This document shows, piece after piece, positions 38,656 to 47,668 of a stretch of 64,000 bases of DNA. Location of the stretch: the NCBI GenBank assembly GCA_965658435.1, contig CBFHSE010000001.1:12648-76647 (forward strand), written 5' to 3'. Both the position numbers and the translations under genes were made by a program. How positions within the stretch are numbered: the stretch's first letter is position 1; each line of letters begins with the position of its first letter. The stretch is from JADHLN01 sp965658435 (GTDB lineage: Bacteria > Pseudomonadota > Alphaproteobacteria > Rickettsiales > JABIRX01). The notes beneath the pieces were generated by a model, which saw only the letters and a list, made by a program, of their open reading frames with translations, ran no database searches and was not told where the DNA came from.

Positions 38656-41600
38656 ATGATAGAGCAGGAATTTTTACAGCAAATAGTAGCTACAACATCA
38701 AATCATAATAATCCAGATAGTTTAGTAGAGGAAATAGCTCAACTTGAGTATACAGTTACATATATCTATCAATTAAATGGCAATTCAGAATCAGCTTCAT
38801 TATTAAATAAATTAAGAGTGAATGAAAATATGGATCCAAAAGACAAAAATTATGGACTAGTTGCATTTGCAATAATAAATCACATATTGAATGAAGATGG
38901 CAAATCACCTGAAGAAACGAACATAAAACAACATAAGGAAACATTAATAGAATTTTTGCTGTTAATGAACAATGAAAGACCGAATTTGATTAAGGATGTT
39001 TTATCCTCATTAGAGGAAAACACTAATCATATACCTACATATTTACTTATTTTAAATAAAGCAATGGAGTCAAATAACGTATCAGTTACATCTCTTCGAT
39101 CTGTTAGGAATGAGGAAATCATTAAAGCTATTATAAACAAATCAGATCCTACAGATATAACAGATGATGCTTATTATGATGGTAAGATTAATCATTTTAA
39201 ACAAGAAAATAAAGTGTTACAAGAATTATTCGTCCTATATCAGAAAGTAGCAGAGCAGAAAAGAAAAGCGGAGGAGGAAGCAAGAAAAGTGGCAGAAGCG
39301 GAGGAAGCAAGAAAAGCGGCAGAAGCGGAGGAGGAAGCAAGAAAAGTGGCAGAAGCGGAGGAATCAAGAAAAGCGGCAGCAGCAAAACTATTGCAAGCTA
39401 GTATAAGACGTTTGAAACCAAGAAAAGCAGCTGAAGCGGAGGAAGCAAGAAAAGCGGAGGAGGAAGCAAGAAAAGTGGCAGAGCAGGAAAGAAAAGCAGC
39501 AGAAAGAGCAAGAAAGGCGGCAGAAGAGGCAAGAAAAGCAGAAGCTAAAAGGAAAGCTGAGGAAGAAGAAGCAAGAAGGAAAGCTGAGGAAGCAAGAAGG
39601 AAAGCTGAGGAAGAAGCAGCAAGAAGGAAAGATAAGAAAGAAGCAGCAAGAAGAAAAGCTGATGAAGCAAGAAGGAAAGCTGATGAAGCAAGAAGGAAAG
39701 CTGATGAAGCAAGAAGGAAAGCTGAGGAAGCAAGAAGGAAAGCTGAGGAAGAAGCAGCAAGAAGGAAAGCTGAGGAAGAAGTAAAAAAGAAATCTGAGGA
39801 AGAAGCAGCAAATCTATTACAAGGTTACATAAGGCGGAGTTTAGAAAAGAAGAATAAAGATAAAGAAGAAAGAAAATCATATGAACTATATCAGAAATTA
39901 TTAAAAAAAATTGAAATTCCGAAAGGTGTAAGTGAAGATGATAAAGAAAAATATCAAGAATATTTAGATCAGTTAATCAATCCAAATACACCATTCTTAA
40001 CATATAATAATGCCCATATAGATATAGATATTGATATAAAAAAAGAATTATTAAAACAACTGCTAAGCTTTTCTCCAAGAAAAGAAATAAAAGATCTTAT
40101 TAGCAAAGAGTTAGGGTCTATCCAAGGAAATTTAAAAGATTATCTCGATTGTTTTTGTGACAAAATTGAAGATTTAGAATTGCTAAGTGGGAATATTATT
40201 AAGGATAAAAAATTAGTAGAAAAATTAATAGACATTGCAAGCAATACAGATAAAGGAAAAGTAATTATCCAATATTTTTATAACAAAAGAGAAAATATAA
40301 CTTTAACAGGCAATAATTTTGAAGAAATATTTAAAATAATTTTAAATAATCCTGATTTTTTCAAAAAATATACAGACGGTAAAATTCAATATTTAAAATT
40401 TTTAGCATGTTCTATAGATAAAGATATATCTCACGATCTAATTGGTCTCATGGAAAATTTTGCACTTGAAACCGAAAGAGCTGACATTAAGAATCAAATT
40501 TATTTGATGTTGTTACTTGATAAAAATGGCATTTTTTTTACTAAAGATTTATTTGATCAATATAAGATGTTTTATAATGATAATCAAGATAATGAAACAT
40601 TAAAAAGGGGTTTTCTTTCTGCTATAGAAAAATCTAAAGAAACTCTAGTTCAATATTATATAGCTAGAAAATTATTAGAAGCTCTAGAAATTTCTTCAGA
40701 GAGAAAAGAATATAATATAAATGCCTTTACAGAAGAAGAATTAAGAAATCCTAGCCTAGTTTTTTTAGAGAAATTATGTAAAGAAATTATAGCAACCCCC
40801 ACAAATAGATTAACTGAGTTTAAAAAAGAACTTAATACCAATAATATTCCAGAATCAAGTAGGCTATATGATCTCTTTATAGATTTCTTTATTAAAAAAT
40901 ATATAAACGAAACTGAAACATTAAGTAAGTTTTTTCCTGAAATAGGTTCAGATCATTTAACCTTAGATCAGATATATATTTTATTAAGCAATCCTCAAAA
41001 TATAAATTTATTAGAATTTAAACTAAAGCAGGATCCTGAAATTTATATGAGGCATGGATTAGATTTTCACAATCTAGCTCTCTGCGAATTTTTAGTGTAT
41101 AATAGTTTGATACTTCCTTCTAATCATTTAAAACTGATACAGGAATATGAAAAATTGAAATCACATAAATCTGATATTGAATATATATTATATTATGGTG
41201 GTAATCACCCAGAATTAGAAACATCATCTGGTTTGAATGAGGGATATGAAAAAGCTACTTCACTATTATTAAGTGTTAGTATAGAAGAGAGAAGTCATTT
41301 ATTAATTCCATTTTTTAGATTAGCTCTTGAATTAAAAGTAGATTTAAAGCCCATTCTAGATAAATTTATACAAGAAAATTATGAAACAGAATTACTTAAC
41401 ATTATACAAATCTTACCTCCGGATTCTGTTAAATATTTATTAATAAATAGTAAGAAACTAATTGCTAATGAGAAGCTTGAAAAATATACACAAACTATAC
41501 TAGATCCCAATCAGTTTTGGAAAGTCATAATGGACATAGATTTACCATCATTAGAACGCCAACAAATATTTGCCTGCTTATATAAATTGGATGGAGTATC

Positions 41601-42783
41601 TTTTGGAGATGAAGATGTCGGTCTAATAAAAGAAAGATATGGTCAAGATTGGCGTGATGCTTTTGAAGCTCATAAGAAATATCAAGATATTATTAGAAAG
41701 TATGATCAAGGCATATTAACAGCTAATGATCTTAATCAAGTAAATTTATCAATGATATTAAATAATGGAGTACCCTTATTTTTAATGTTATGTAAAAGTA
41801 ATGATTTTAATGAGATAGTATTGAAAAGTATCCAAAATTCAGTAACAGGAGAAATATTTTTAACAGATGAACAAGGAAAAAATATACTTCATATATTGAT
41901 AGAATCGAAAAATAGAACATTATTAGAATCATTGCTAAAAGATAAAGATTTGCAACATGATGTAAAACAGCTTTCAGGTATGCTAGATAATAAAGGGAAT
42001 AGTATTTTTAATTTTGTTGATAATCAACAAGACATCCATAGTCTTTTAAAAGACTTATTTGAAAGTGGTATTTCTCCTAATATTCATGATAAATACGGTA
42101 ACACTCCTTTAATTAATGCTTGTCGATGTTATTTACAATCAAAATCAGATAAAGAAAGACATACAGCAATATTTGAAGTTTTATTTGTTCATGGTGCTGA
42201 TCCAAATATTAAAATTGGAACAAAGACAATGTTAGATATATTTTTATCTAAAAATGATTTAAAGTTAGTTGAACTTGCTCTTAAAAAATGTGATAATATT
42301 GCAATTAGTGCCAGTAATATAACAAAATTAATAGAATGCTTAGATAAAATAGAAAACAGCAAAGCTAATTATGAAGATGATGGTCAAAAGAAGGAATTTG
42401 ATGGTAAAAAAGAGAGACTTAAGAGCAGAATATTAGATATTATCGATCTTGCTATTGATAAAGAGAAGGCTGAAATAACAAATGAACACGCTCTTTCTGT
42501 TTTAAATATAATGAAAGCACAAGATAAAGATCAAGAACATAAAGATCTAAAAAATCTTTATCGGAAATTCTTAGACAAAATGAGAAAGGAAGCAGGGATG
42601 GGAAATAGAGGATTATTAAGAGTAGGTTCACTACCATCTATGATAGGAGGCAATCCTCCTCCATATATAGAGTCTTTAATGGCGCTAGATGCCAGATATG
42701 TAGGCATTGCAGCACAAAGTGGTAGGCCATTAGAACCAATGAGGCCAGGAGCAGCAGCAGGAGCAGCAGGGTTTTGTAAGTAA
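38656..42783 (+). CDS. 1375-residue coiled-coil and ankyrin protein with IQ-like motifs, probable effector
   Basis: No full-length family is recognised. Residues 1-195 are helical; residues about 198-400 are an Ala/Glu/Lys/Arg coiled coil built of heptads such as KADEARR. Two IQ-like calmodulin-binding motifs, LQASIRRLKPR (246-256) and LQGYIRRSLEK (388-398), each follow AAxL. The middle 700 residues are helical repeats without a clear motif. Ankyrin repeats lie near 1073-1190 (DKYGNTPLINACRC, VLFVHGADPNIK). The tail is Pro/Gly/Ala rich. The start at 38656 is set by AAGGTGG five nt upstream and by the promoter position. No signal peptide is seen, so type IV or type I secretion would be needed. 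An effector role is inference. Confidence 0.75.
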   Translation: MIEQEFLQQIVATTSNHNNPDSLVEEIAQLEYTVTYIYQLNGNSESASLLNKLRVNENMDPKDKNYGLVAFAIINHILNEDGKSPEETNIKQHKETLIEFLLLMNNERPNLIKDVLSSLEENTNHIPTYLLILNKAMESNNVSVTSLRSVRNEEIIKAIINKSDPTDITDDAYYDGKINHFKQENKVLQELFVLYQKVAEQKRKAEEEARKVAEAEEARKAAEAEEEARKVAEAEESRKAAAAKLLQASIRRLKPRKAAEAEEARKAEEEARKVAEQERKAAERARKAAEEARKAEAKRKAEEEEARRKAEEARRKAEEEAARRKDKKEAARRKADEARRKADEARRKADEARRKAEEARRKAEEEAARRKAEEEVKKKSEEEAANLLQGYIRRSLEKKNKDKEERKSYELYQKLLKKIEIPKGVSEDDKEKYQEYLDQLINPNTPFLTYNNAHIDIDIDIKKELLKQLLSFSPRKEIKDLISKELGSIQGNLKDYLDCFCDKIEDLELLSGNIIKDKKLVEKLIDIASNTDKGKVIIQYFYNKRENITLTGNNFEEIFKIILNNPDFFKKYTDGKIQYLKFLACSIDKDISHDLIGLMENFALETERADIKNQIYLMLLLDKNGIFFTKDLFDQYKMFYNDNQDNETLKRGFLSAIEKSKETLVQYYIARKLLEALEISSERKEYNINAFTEEELRNPSLVFLEKLCKEIIATPTNRLTEFKKELNTNNIPESSRLYDLFIDFFIKKYINETETLSKFFPEIGSDHLTLDQIYILLSNPQNINLLEFKLKQDPEIYMRHGLDFHNLALCEFLVYNSLILPSNHLKLIQEYEKLKSHKSDIEYILYYGGNHPELETSSGLNEGYEKATSLLLSVSIEERSHLLIPFFRLALELKVDLKPILDKFIQENYETELLNIIQILPPDSVKYLLINSKKLIANEKLEKYTQTILDPNQFWKVIMDIDLPSLERQQIFACLYKLDGVSFGDEDVGLIKERYGQDWRDAFEAHKKYQDIIRKYDQGILTANDLNQVNLSMILNNGVPLFLMLCKSNDFNEIVLKSIQNSVTGEIFLTDEQGKNILHILIESKNRTLLESLLKDKDLQHDVKQLSGMLDNKGNSIFNFVDNQQDIHSLLKDLFESGISPNIHDKYGNTPLINACRCYLQSKSDKERHTAIFEVLFVHGADPNIKIGTKTMLDIFLSKNDLKLVELALKKCDNIAISASNITKLIECLDKIENSKANYEDDGQKKEFDGKKERLKSRILDIIDLAIDKEKAEITNEHALSVLNIMKAQDKDQEHKDLKNLYRKFLDKMRKEAGMGNRGLLRVGSLPSMIGGNPPPYIESLMALDARYVGIAAQSGRPLEPMRPGAAAGAAGFCK
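39655..39738 (+). repeat. 21-bp tandem repeat coding for a heptad
   Basis: Four tandem units of 21 bp (39655, 39676, 39697, 39718) code for KADEARR, the fourth reading KAEEARR. The first three are identical at the DNA level, which suggests recent expansion by slippage. Longer 27-bp variants (KAEEEAARR) flank the array. Confidence 0.85.
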
Positions 42784-42844
42784 ATTTGGAAGGTAGAGCT
42801 GTGGCTTCAAAACAATCACCTATATAAGAAGATCTTAAACTCTA

Positions 42845-42878
42845 TAAAAAAACATGTTAAATCTTATAAGTTTTTTTA
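42845..42878. terminator. AT-only hairpin, possible bidirectional terminator
   Basis: TAAAAAAAC (42845-42853) pairs with GTTTTTTTA (42870-42878) around a 16-nt loop. It lies between the convergent giant gene and the pseudouridine synthase gene and gives a T-run on both strands. The stem has one GC pair only, so stability is low. Confidence 0.35.
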
Positions 42879-42891
42879 CAGTAAAACAATT

Positions 42892-43551
42892 CTATAATAA
42901 TGCCTCGTTAAATCCCAAAAGATTCATAGATTCTCTGAATTTATCAGGCATTTCAGCTGTAAAAATTTTCTTTTTACCAAGGTAATTATCAATTTCTAAT
43001 TTATAAGCATGTAAATGAATTTTATTATGAAGGTTATTTTTAAAGGCATTTTTGCCTCCATATTTACCATCTCCAAGAATAGGGCAGTTAAGATCTTTCA
43101 AATGAATTCTAATTTGATGTTTACGTCCAGTAATAGGATATAAAGCAGCAAAGCTAAGCTCATTTCCTACATAATCAATAATCTCATACTCAGTTAATGC
43201 AGCTTGTTTTCCTTTATGTTCATTATAGATAGGAGTAGATATTTTACCACGCAGCTTTTTTGGTCTACCAATAATTATAGCAAGATATGTTTTCCATATT
43301 TTCTTATATTTGAATTTTTCAATTAAATTAGCCGCAATTTTTTGATTTTTAGCTAATATTAAAATACCTGAAGTATCCTTATCTATTCTATGAGTTAGCC
43401 GATAATCAAATAGCTGATCAACAGAAATCTGTACTTTACTTCCACCTTGCACAGCAAGATTAGCCGGTTTATTTAAAACCAGAATATTTTCATCTTCAAA
43501 AATTTTATTTCTTAGTAATTCAGATTTTAATTTATAGTTATTATTAGGCAT
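42892..43551 (-). CDS. RluA/RluC-family rRNA pseudouridine synthase
   Basis: The 219-residue protein has the catalytic motif HRIDKDTSGILILAK (Asp in the RxDxxTSG pattern, about residue 58), NKPANLAVQGG near the N-terminus, and ITGRKHQIRIHL. It isomerises uridines in 23S rRNA. The S4 domain typical of RluC is absent or reduced to the short N-terminus, so the exact target site (RluC or RluD sites) is open. It overlaps crcB by 8 nt. Confidence 0.88.
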   Translation of the reverse strand: MPNNNYKLKSELLRNKIFEDENILVLNKPANLAVQGGSKVQISVDQLFDYRLTHRIDKDTSGILILAKNQKIAANLIEKFKYKKIWKTYLAIIIGRPKKLRGKISTPIYNEHKGKQAALTEYEIIDYVGNELSFAALYPITGRKHQIRIHLKDLNCPILGDGKYGGKNAFKNNLHNKIHLHAYKLEIDNYLGKKKIFTAEMPDKFRESMNLLGFNEALL

Positions 43552-43927
43552 TTAGCTTTACAAAAGATAAATACATAATAAAGAAAGGAATAAAAAAAGA
43601 CAAACATATATAAAGCACACCTAGCATTATCTCTTTCTCAAAACATAAAGTTGTAGCTTCAAAAATATAGGTTGAATAAGTAGTATAAGATCCTAAAAAA
43701 CCAGTAAAAATAAACAGCTTAAAATTATCACTTAAAGTAAAATATTTAGTAAAATATATAAATAAAGCAAATAATAAAGAACCACTAATATTAATAATTA
43801 GCACAGCAACAGGCATGTTTACTATATTAAAAACCTTATATGAAGTTAGAATTTTTGTTAAAAAATAACGAAAAAAAGTTCCAATCATTCCACCGCTTAG
43901 CAGAAAAAACAAAGAAGTAAAACTCAT
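43544..43927 (-). CDS. crcB: Fluoride channel CrcB/Fluc
   Basis: A 127-residue protein with four membrane helices and the family motifs GGMIGTFFRYFL at the N-terminus, LIINISGSLLFALF (central Asn) and FTGFLGSYTTYSTYIFE (Phe box and sodium-site region). It forms a dual-topology dimer that exports fluoride. It is 6 nt behind the Usp-like gene in a four-gene leftward operon. Confidence 0.92.
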   Translation of the reverse strand: MSFTSLFFLLSGGMIGTFFRYFLTKILTSYKVFNIVNMPVAVLIINISGSLLFALFIYFTKYFTLSDNFKLFIFTGFLGSYTTYSTYIFEATTLCFEKEIMLGVLYICLSFFIPFFIMYLSFVKLNA

Positions 43928-43933
43928 TGCAAA

Positions 43934-44401
43934 TTATATGATTTTTTTGATTTCTTCTTCCGAAAGACTATTAGGAATAATAGAAATAGGTGTAAAAATT
44001 TTAATAGCAGATAATTCAGCTATATGAGATATTAGCTTTCCTTTGCTTGAAGATTCCTCGCAAGATGATAATATAATTAAATTAATAGATTTATCATTTT
44101 CTAATACTTTAGAAATTTCATCACTTATTATGCCTTCTTTTATATTTATAACAGGTAGAATATTAGAAAGTTTTTTTATATAGGCTGAAATTTCATTTAA
44201 GCTATCTTCCTGATCTTGTCTTTTTTCCTGATCCATAATTTTATCAACTGAAAATAAACCATAGCCTTTATTAACAGTGTCAATTACAGATAAAATCTCT
44301 ATTAACGCCCCATCTTTTTTTGCCTTTAAAGCCGCATATTTTAAGGCAGCTGCGCAGTTTTTTAAATTACTAACACAAATTAAATATTTATTTTTTACCA
44401 T
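43934..44401 (-). CDS. Universal stress protein (UspA-like)
   Basis: 155 residues from the ATG at 44401 (MVKNKYLICVSN); the longer frame to 44434 would run further into maeB. The fold is UspA-like: short N-terminal strand, ALKYAALKAKKDGALIEILSVID, then LIILSSCEE. The ATP-binding GxxGxG(S/T) motif is poor (SSSKGKLISHIAEL), so it may not bind ATP. It overlaps maeB by 14 nt. The function is not specified further by the sequence. Confidence 0.7.
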   Translation of the reverse strand: MVKNKYLICVSNLKNCAAALKYAALKAKKDGALIEILSVIDTVNKGYGLFSVDKIMDQEKRQDQEDSLNEISAYIKKLSNILPVINIKEGIISDEISKVLENDKSINLIILSSCEESSSKGKLISHIAELSAIKIFTPISIIPNSLSEEEIKKII

Positions 44402-46691
44402 TTTTTTCAATATGTTTAACAGCAGCAATAGCACTTAAGTTAATAATATCATTAACAGAATCACCAATTGAGCAAATCTGAACTGATTTCTCAAGACCAG
44501 ATAAAATTGGACCAATAACAGCACTGCCACCTAGTTCTTGTAATAAGTTAGATGATATAATAGCGGAGTGTAAACCAGGCATAATTAAAATATTAGCTGG
44601 CTCTGTTAAGTTACTAAAAGGGTATATTTCAAGTAATTCTTTGTTAAGAGCAACTTCAGGCGAGATCTCTCCATCATATTCAAAATCTACATTCATGCCA
44701 TCTAAGATTTTTTTAGCATCTCTAATTCTTGATGATTCCGTTCTTAATTGGCTACCAAAATTAGAAAAAGATACTAGAGCAACTCTTGGTGTATGGCCAA
44801 ATTTCCTTACCTCTTCTGCCATACGAATTGCTGTTTCAGCTAATTCTTCAGATGAAGCAAGTTCATTTACTGCTGTATCAGCTAAAAATACAGTTCTATC
44901 TTTAGCAATAACAATTGAATAGCCAAAAACAGCTTGATCTTTTTGGCTATCAATTACCTTTAAGATATCATCTAAGCATGTTTTATAATGTCTGGTTGTA
45001 CCAGTAACCATTAAATCTGCATCTCCTGCTTCAACTACACATGCTGCAAAAATATTTCTATCATCATTTACCATACGTAAACAATCTCTCATTTTATAGC
45101 CTTTTCTTTGAAGTTTATTATATAATATTTCAGCATATTTTTTTACTAAATTTTCATTGGTTGAAATATTAATTACATTTAGATCATCTTTTGATAAATG
45201 CAGCTCTTCTAAGTTGTTTTCTAATTCATTTTGCCTATCTGATCTTGTTATTAAGCTTGCTTTTCCATAAGAAGAATCTTGCCAAATTTTTGCACTAGCT
45301 ACGATATTTTTATTTTCTCCTTCGGCGAAAACAACTCTGGTAGGAATATTTCTGACCTTACCAAAAATTAAATTTAAACTATTGGCAGTTGGATTTAAAC
45401 GACCATTTAGCTGAGATTTATATGCATCCCAATCATCTATTTTTTTACGAGCAACTCCACTTTCTATAGCAGCTTTTGCAACTGCTGCAGGAATATGTGA
45501 TATTAATCTTGGGTCAAAAGGCACTGGAATGATATATTCAGGTCCATATGTCATTTTACGCCCAGAATAAGCACTAGAAACCTCAGCAGGAACAGGTTCT
45601 CTAGCTAAGTCCGCAAGGGCGTAGGCTGCTGCAAGTTTCATTTCATCATTAATAGCTGTAGCGTGAACATCAAGAGCACCGCGGAAAATATATGGAAACC
45701 CTAAGACATTATTAACTTGATTTTGATAATCTGATCTTCCAGTTGCAATTATTGCATCTGGTCTAACTTCTCTTGCATCTTCTGGTTTAATTTCTGGATC
45801 AGGATTAGCCATAGCAAAAATAATAGGGTTTTTTGCCATTTTTTTTACCATTTCTTTATTAATGGCATCTTTTACAGATAATCCCAAAAATACATCTGCA
45901 TCTGTTAAAGCATCTTCAAGTGATCTTTTATCTGTTGCAACAGCATGTTTGATTTTCCATTCATTCATGCTTGTTTCTCTTCCTTTATATATTACACCAG
46001 TACGATCACATAAATAGCAATTTTCATCTTTGACCCCCAATTTTTTTATAAGCTCTAAACAAGCAATTCCTGCAGAACCCGCACCATTAACAACTACTGA
46101 TAAATCTTCAATTTTTTTACCAGCAATATCTGCTGCATTAATAATTCCTGCCGCTGTAATTATGGCTGTTCCATGTTGATCATCATGAAATACAGGTACA
46201 TTACAAATTTCTTTTAATTTTTTTTCTATTATAAAACATTCAGGAGCTTTGATATCTTCAAGGTTAATTCCACCATATGTATCTGCAATATTTTTAACAG
46301 TATTTACAAATTCATCAATATCTTCTGTTGAAACCTCTACATCAATTGAATCAATATCAGCAAATCTTTTAAATAAAACAGATTTACCTTCCATAACTGG
46401 CTTTGAAGCTAAAGCGCCTAAATTACCAAGGCCTAAAACCGCTGTACCATTTGAAATTACAGCTACAAAATTTCCCTTTGAAGTATAATCATAAGCTGTT
46501 TCTGGATCTTTATGGATTTCTCTACAAGGTACAGCTACACCTGGAGAATATGCAAGAGATAAATCTCTTTGAGTAGTAAGAGGCTTTGAAGCAACTACTT
46601 TTATTTTTCCGGGAGCACCATTACTATGAAAATCTAATGCATCTTGATCTGTTAGTTTATTAACATGCGCTTTTGTTTTATTATCAGCCAT
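44388..46691 (-). CDS. maeB: NADP-dependent malic enzyme with phosphotransacetylase domain
   Basis: A 767-residue MaeB. The N-terminal malic enzyme part (residues 1-about 430) has LAYSPGVAVPCREI, NGTAVLGLGNLGALA, NLEDIKAPECF, VFHDDQHGTAII and VVNGAGSAGIACL. The C-terminal part is phosphate acetyltransferase-like (VFAEGEN, LVTGTTRHYK region, PGLHSAIISSNLLQELG). It decarboxylates malate to pyruvate with NADPH formation; the PTA domain is usually regulatory. It is the first gene of the operon with usp, crcB and the pseudouridine synthase. Confidence 0.95.
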   Translation of the reverse strand: MADNKTKAHVNKLTDQDALDFHSNGAPGKIKVVASKPLTTQRDLSLAYSPGVAVPCREIHKDPETAYDYTSKGNFVAVISNGTAVLGLGNLGALASKPVMEGKSVLFKRFADIDSIDVEVSTEDIDEFVNTVKNIADTYGGINLEDIKAPECFIIEKKLKEICNVPVFHDDQHGTAIITAAGIINAADIAGKKIEDLSVVVNGAGSAGIACLELIKKLGVKDENCYLCDRTGVIYKGRETSMNEWKIKHAVATDKRSLEDALTDADVFLGLSVKDAINKEMVKKMAKNPIIFAMANPDPEIKPEDAREVRPDAIIATGRSDYQNQVNNVLGFPYIFRGALDVHATAINDEMKLAAAYALADLAREPVPAEVSSAYSGRKMTYGPEYIIPVPFDPRLISHIPAAVAKAAIESGVARKKIDDWDAYKSQLNGRLNPTANSLNLIFGKVRNIPTRVVFAEGENKNIVASAKIWQDSSYGKASLITRSDRQNELENNLEELHLSKDDLNVINISTNENLVKKYAEILYNKLQRKGYKMRDCLRMVNDDRNIFAACVVEAGDADLMVTGTTRHYKTCLDDILKVIDSQKDQAVFGYSIVIAKDRTVFLADTAVNELASSEELAETAIRMAEEVRKFGHTPRVALVSFSNFGSQLRTESSRIRDAKKILDGMNVDFEYDGEISPEVALNKELLEIYPFSNLTEPANILIMPGLHSAIISSNLLQELGGSAVIGPILSGLEKSVQICSIGDSVNDIINLSAIAAVKHIEKNGKK

Positions 46692-46722
46692 TTTATATCT
46701 GTATATCTTAATTTAAGCGCTG

Positions 46723-46750
46723 ATAATACAGGCAATATAGATTTTATCAA
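46723..46750 (-). promoter_or_regulatory. Putative sigma70 promoter of the maeB operon
   Basis: Reading leftward, TTGATA (46750-46745) and TATTAT (46728-46723) are separated by 16 nt, in the 139-nt space before maeB. The predicted start of transcription is near 46716, about 25 nt before the maeB ATG. Confidence 0.5.
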
Positions 46751-46830
46751 GATATTTACCAAGCAATTTAAGAGCTAGTAATTTACAATTAAATAAAGAG
46801 TAATTATTTTCTTGACCAAAAAAATATAAA

Positions 46831-47667
46831 ATGGATTTAGTCTCAGTTATTATACCTAATTACAATAGAAAATTAATCATTAATAAAGCCATTAAGTCAG
46901 TATTAGAGCAAAGTTATAATAATATAGAGCTCATTATAATTGACGATGGCTCTATAGATAACTCCTATGAATATTTGCAAGAAAAATATAAGGAGGAAGC
47001 AAAAATAATATTACTAAAAATAACTCATTCAGGAGTAAGTAGAGCAAGAAATAAGGCTATAAAAATTGCAAAAGGTAAATGGATAGCATTTCTAGATTCT
47101 GATGATTTTTTTCATTTAGATAAAATTTCAAAGCAAATAAAATATTTGCAAGAAAATCCAGATTATAAAATATGTCATTCTGAAGAAATCTGGTTTAAAA
47201 ATAAGGTTAGAATAAATCCAAAGAAAAAACATCTGAAAATAGGCGGGGATATTTTTAAAAGATCGGTTGAGTTATGCTCAATATCAATTTCAACTGTAAT
47301 AATTCATCAAGACATAATTAAAGATATTGGCTTATTTGATGAAAATTTACCAGCATGTGAAGATTATGATTATTGGTTAAGAGTTACTGCAAAATATAAA
47401 ATTTTGTTTTTACCTGAATATTTAACAACAAAATTTGGTGGCCATGCTGATCAATTATCACAAAAATATTATGCAATGGATCGATTTAGAATTTATGCTT
47501 TAGCAAAAATTATCGAGGCAGGAAATTTAACTAAAGAACAATATGAATTTGCTAGAAATATTTTACAAAAAAAACTAATGATTTTTTTACAAGGAGCAAA
47601 AAAACATAATAATCTAGAAGAATATAATGAATATTCCAGCAAATATGCTAAATATTTAGCAAGTTAA
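46831..47667 (+). CDS. Family 2 glycosyltransferase
   Basis: A 278-residue GT-A enzyme: SVIIPNYNRKLIINKAIKS at the N-terminus, IIDDGSIDNS, and the DxD-like metal site AFLDSDDFFH (about residue 92), then ACEDYDYWLRV with the probable catalytic base. It should transfer a sugar from a nucleotide donor, probably in LPS or glycan synthesis. It is away from the main glycan locus, next to the MsbA-like exporter gene (1 nt between stops). Donor and acceptor are unknown. Confidence 0.88.
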   Translation: MDLVSVIIPNYNRKLIINKAIKSVLEQSYNNIELIIIDDGSIDNSYEYLQEKYKEEAKIILLKITHSGVSRARNKAIKIAKGKWIAFLDSDDFFHLDKISKQIKYLQENPDYKICHSEEIWFKNKVRINPKKKHLKIGGDIFKRSVELCSISISTVIIHQDIIKDIGLFDENLPACEDYDYWLRVTAKYKILFLPEYLTTKFGGHADQLSQKYYAMDRFRIYALAKIIEAGNLTKEQYEFARNILQKKLMIFLQGAKKHNNLEEYNEYSSKYAKYLAS

Positions 47668-47668
47668 A

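Noticed and set aside
39545..39880. Leucine/proline-rich 111-codon frame on the minus strand
   Set aside because: It is the antisense shadow of the AAG/GAA-rich coiled-coil repeat; the Leu-rich composition follows from that repeat alone.
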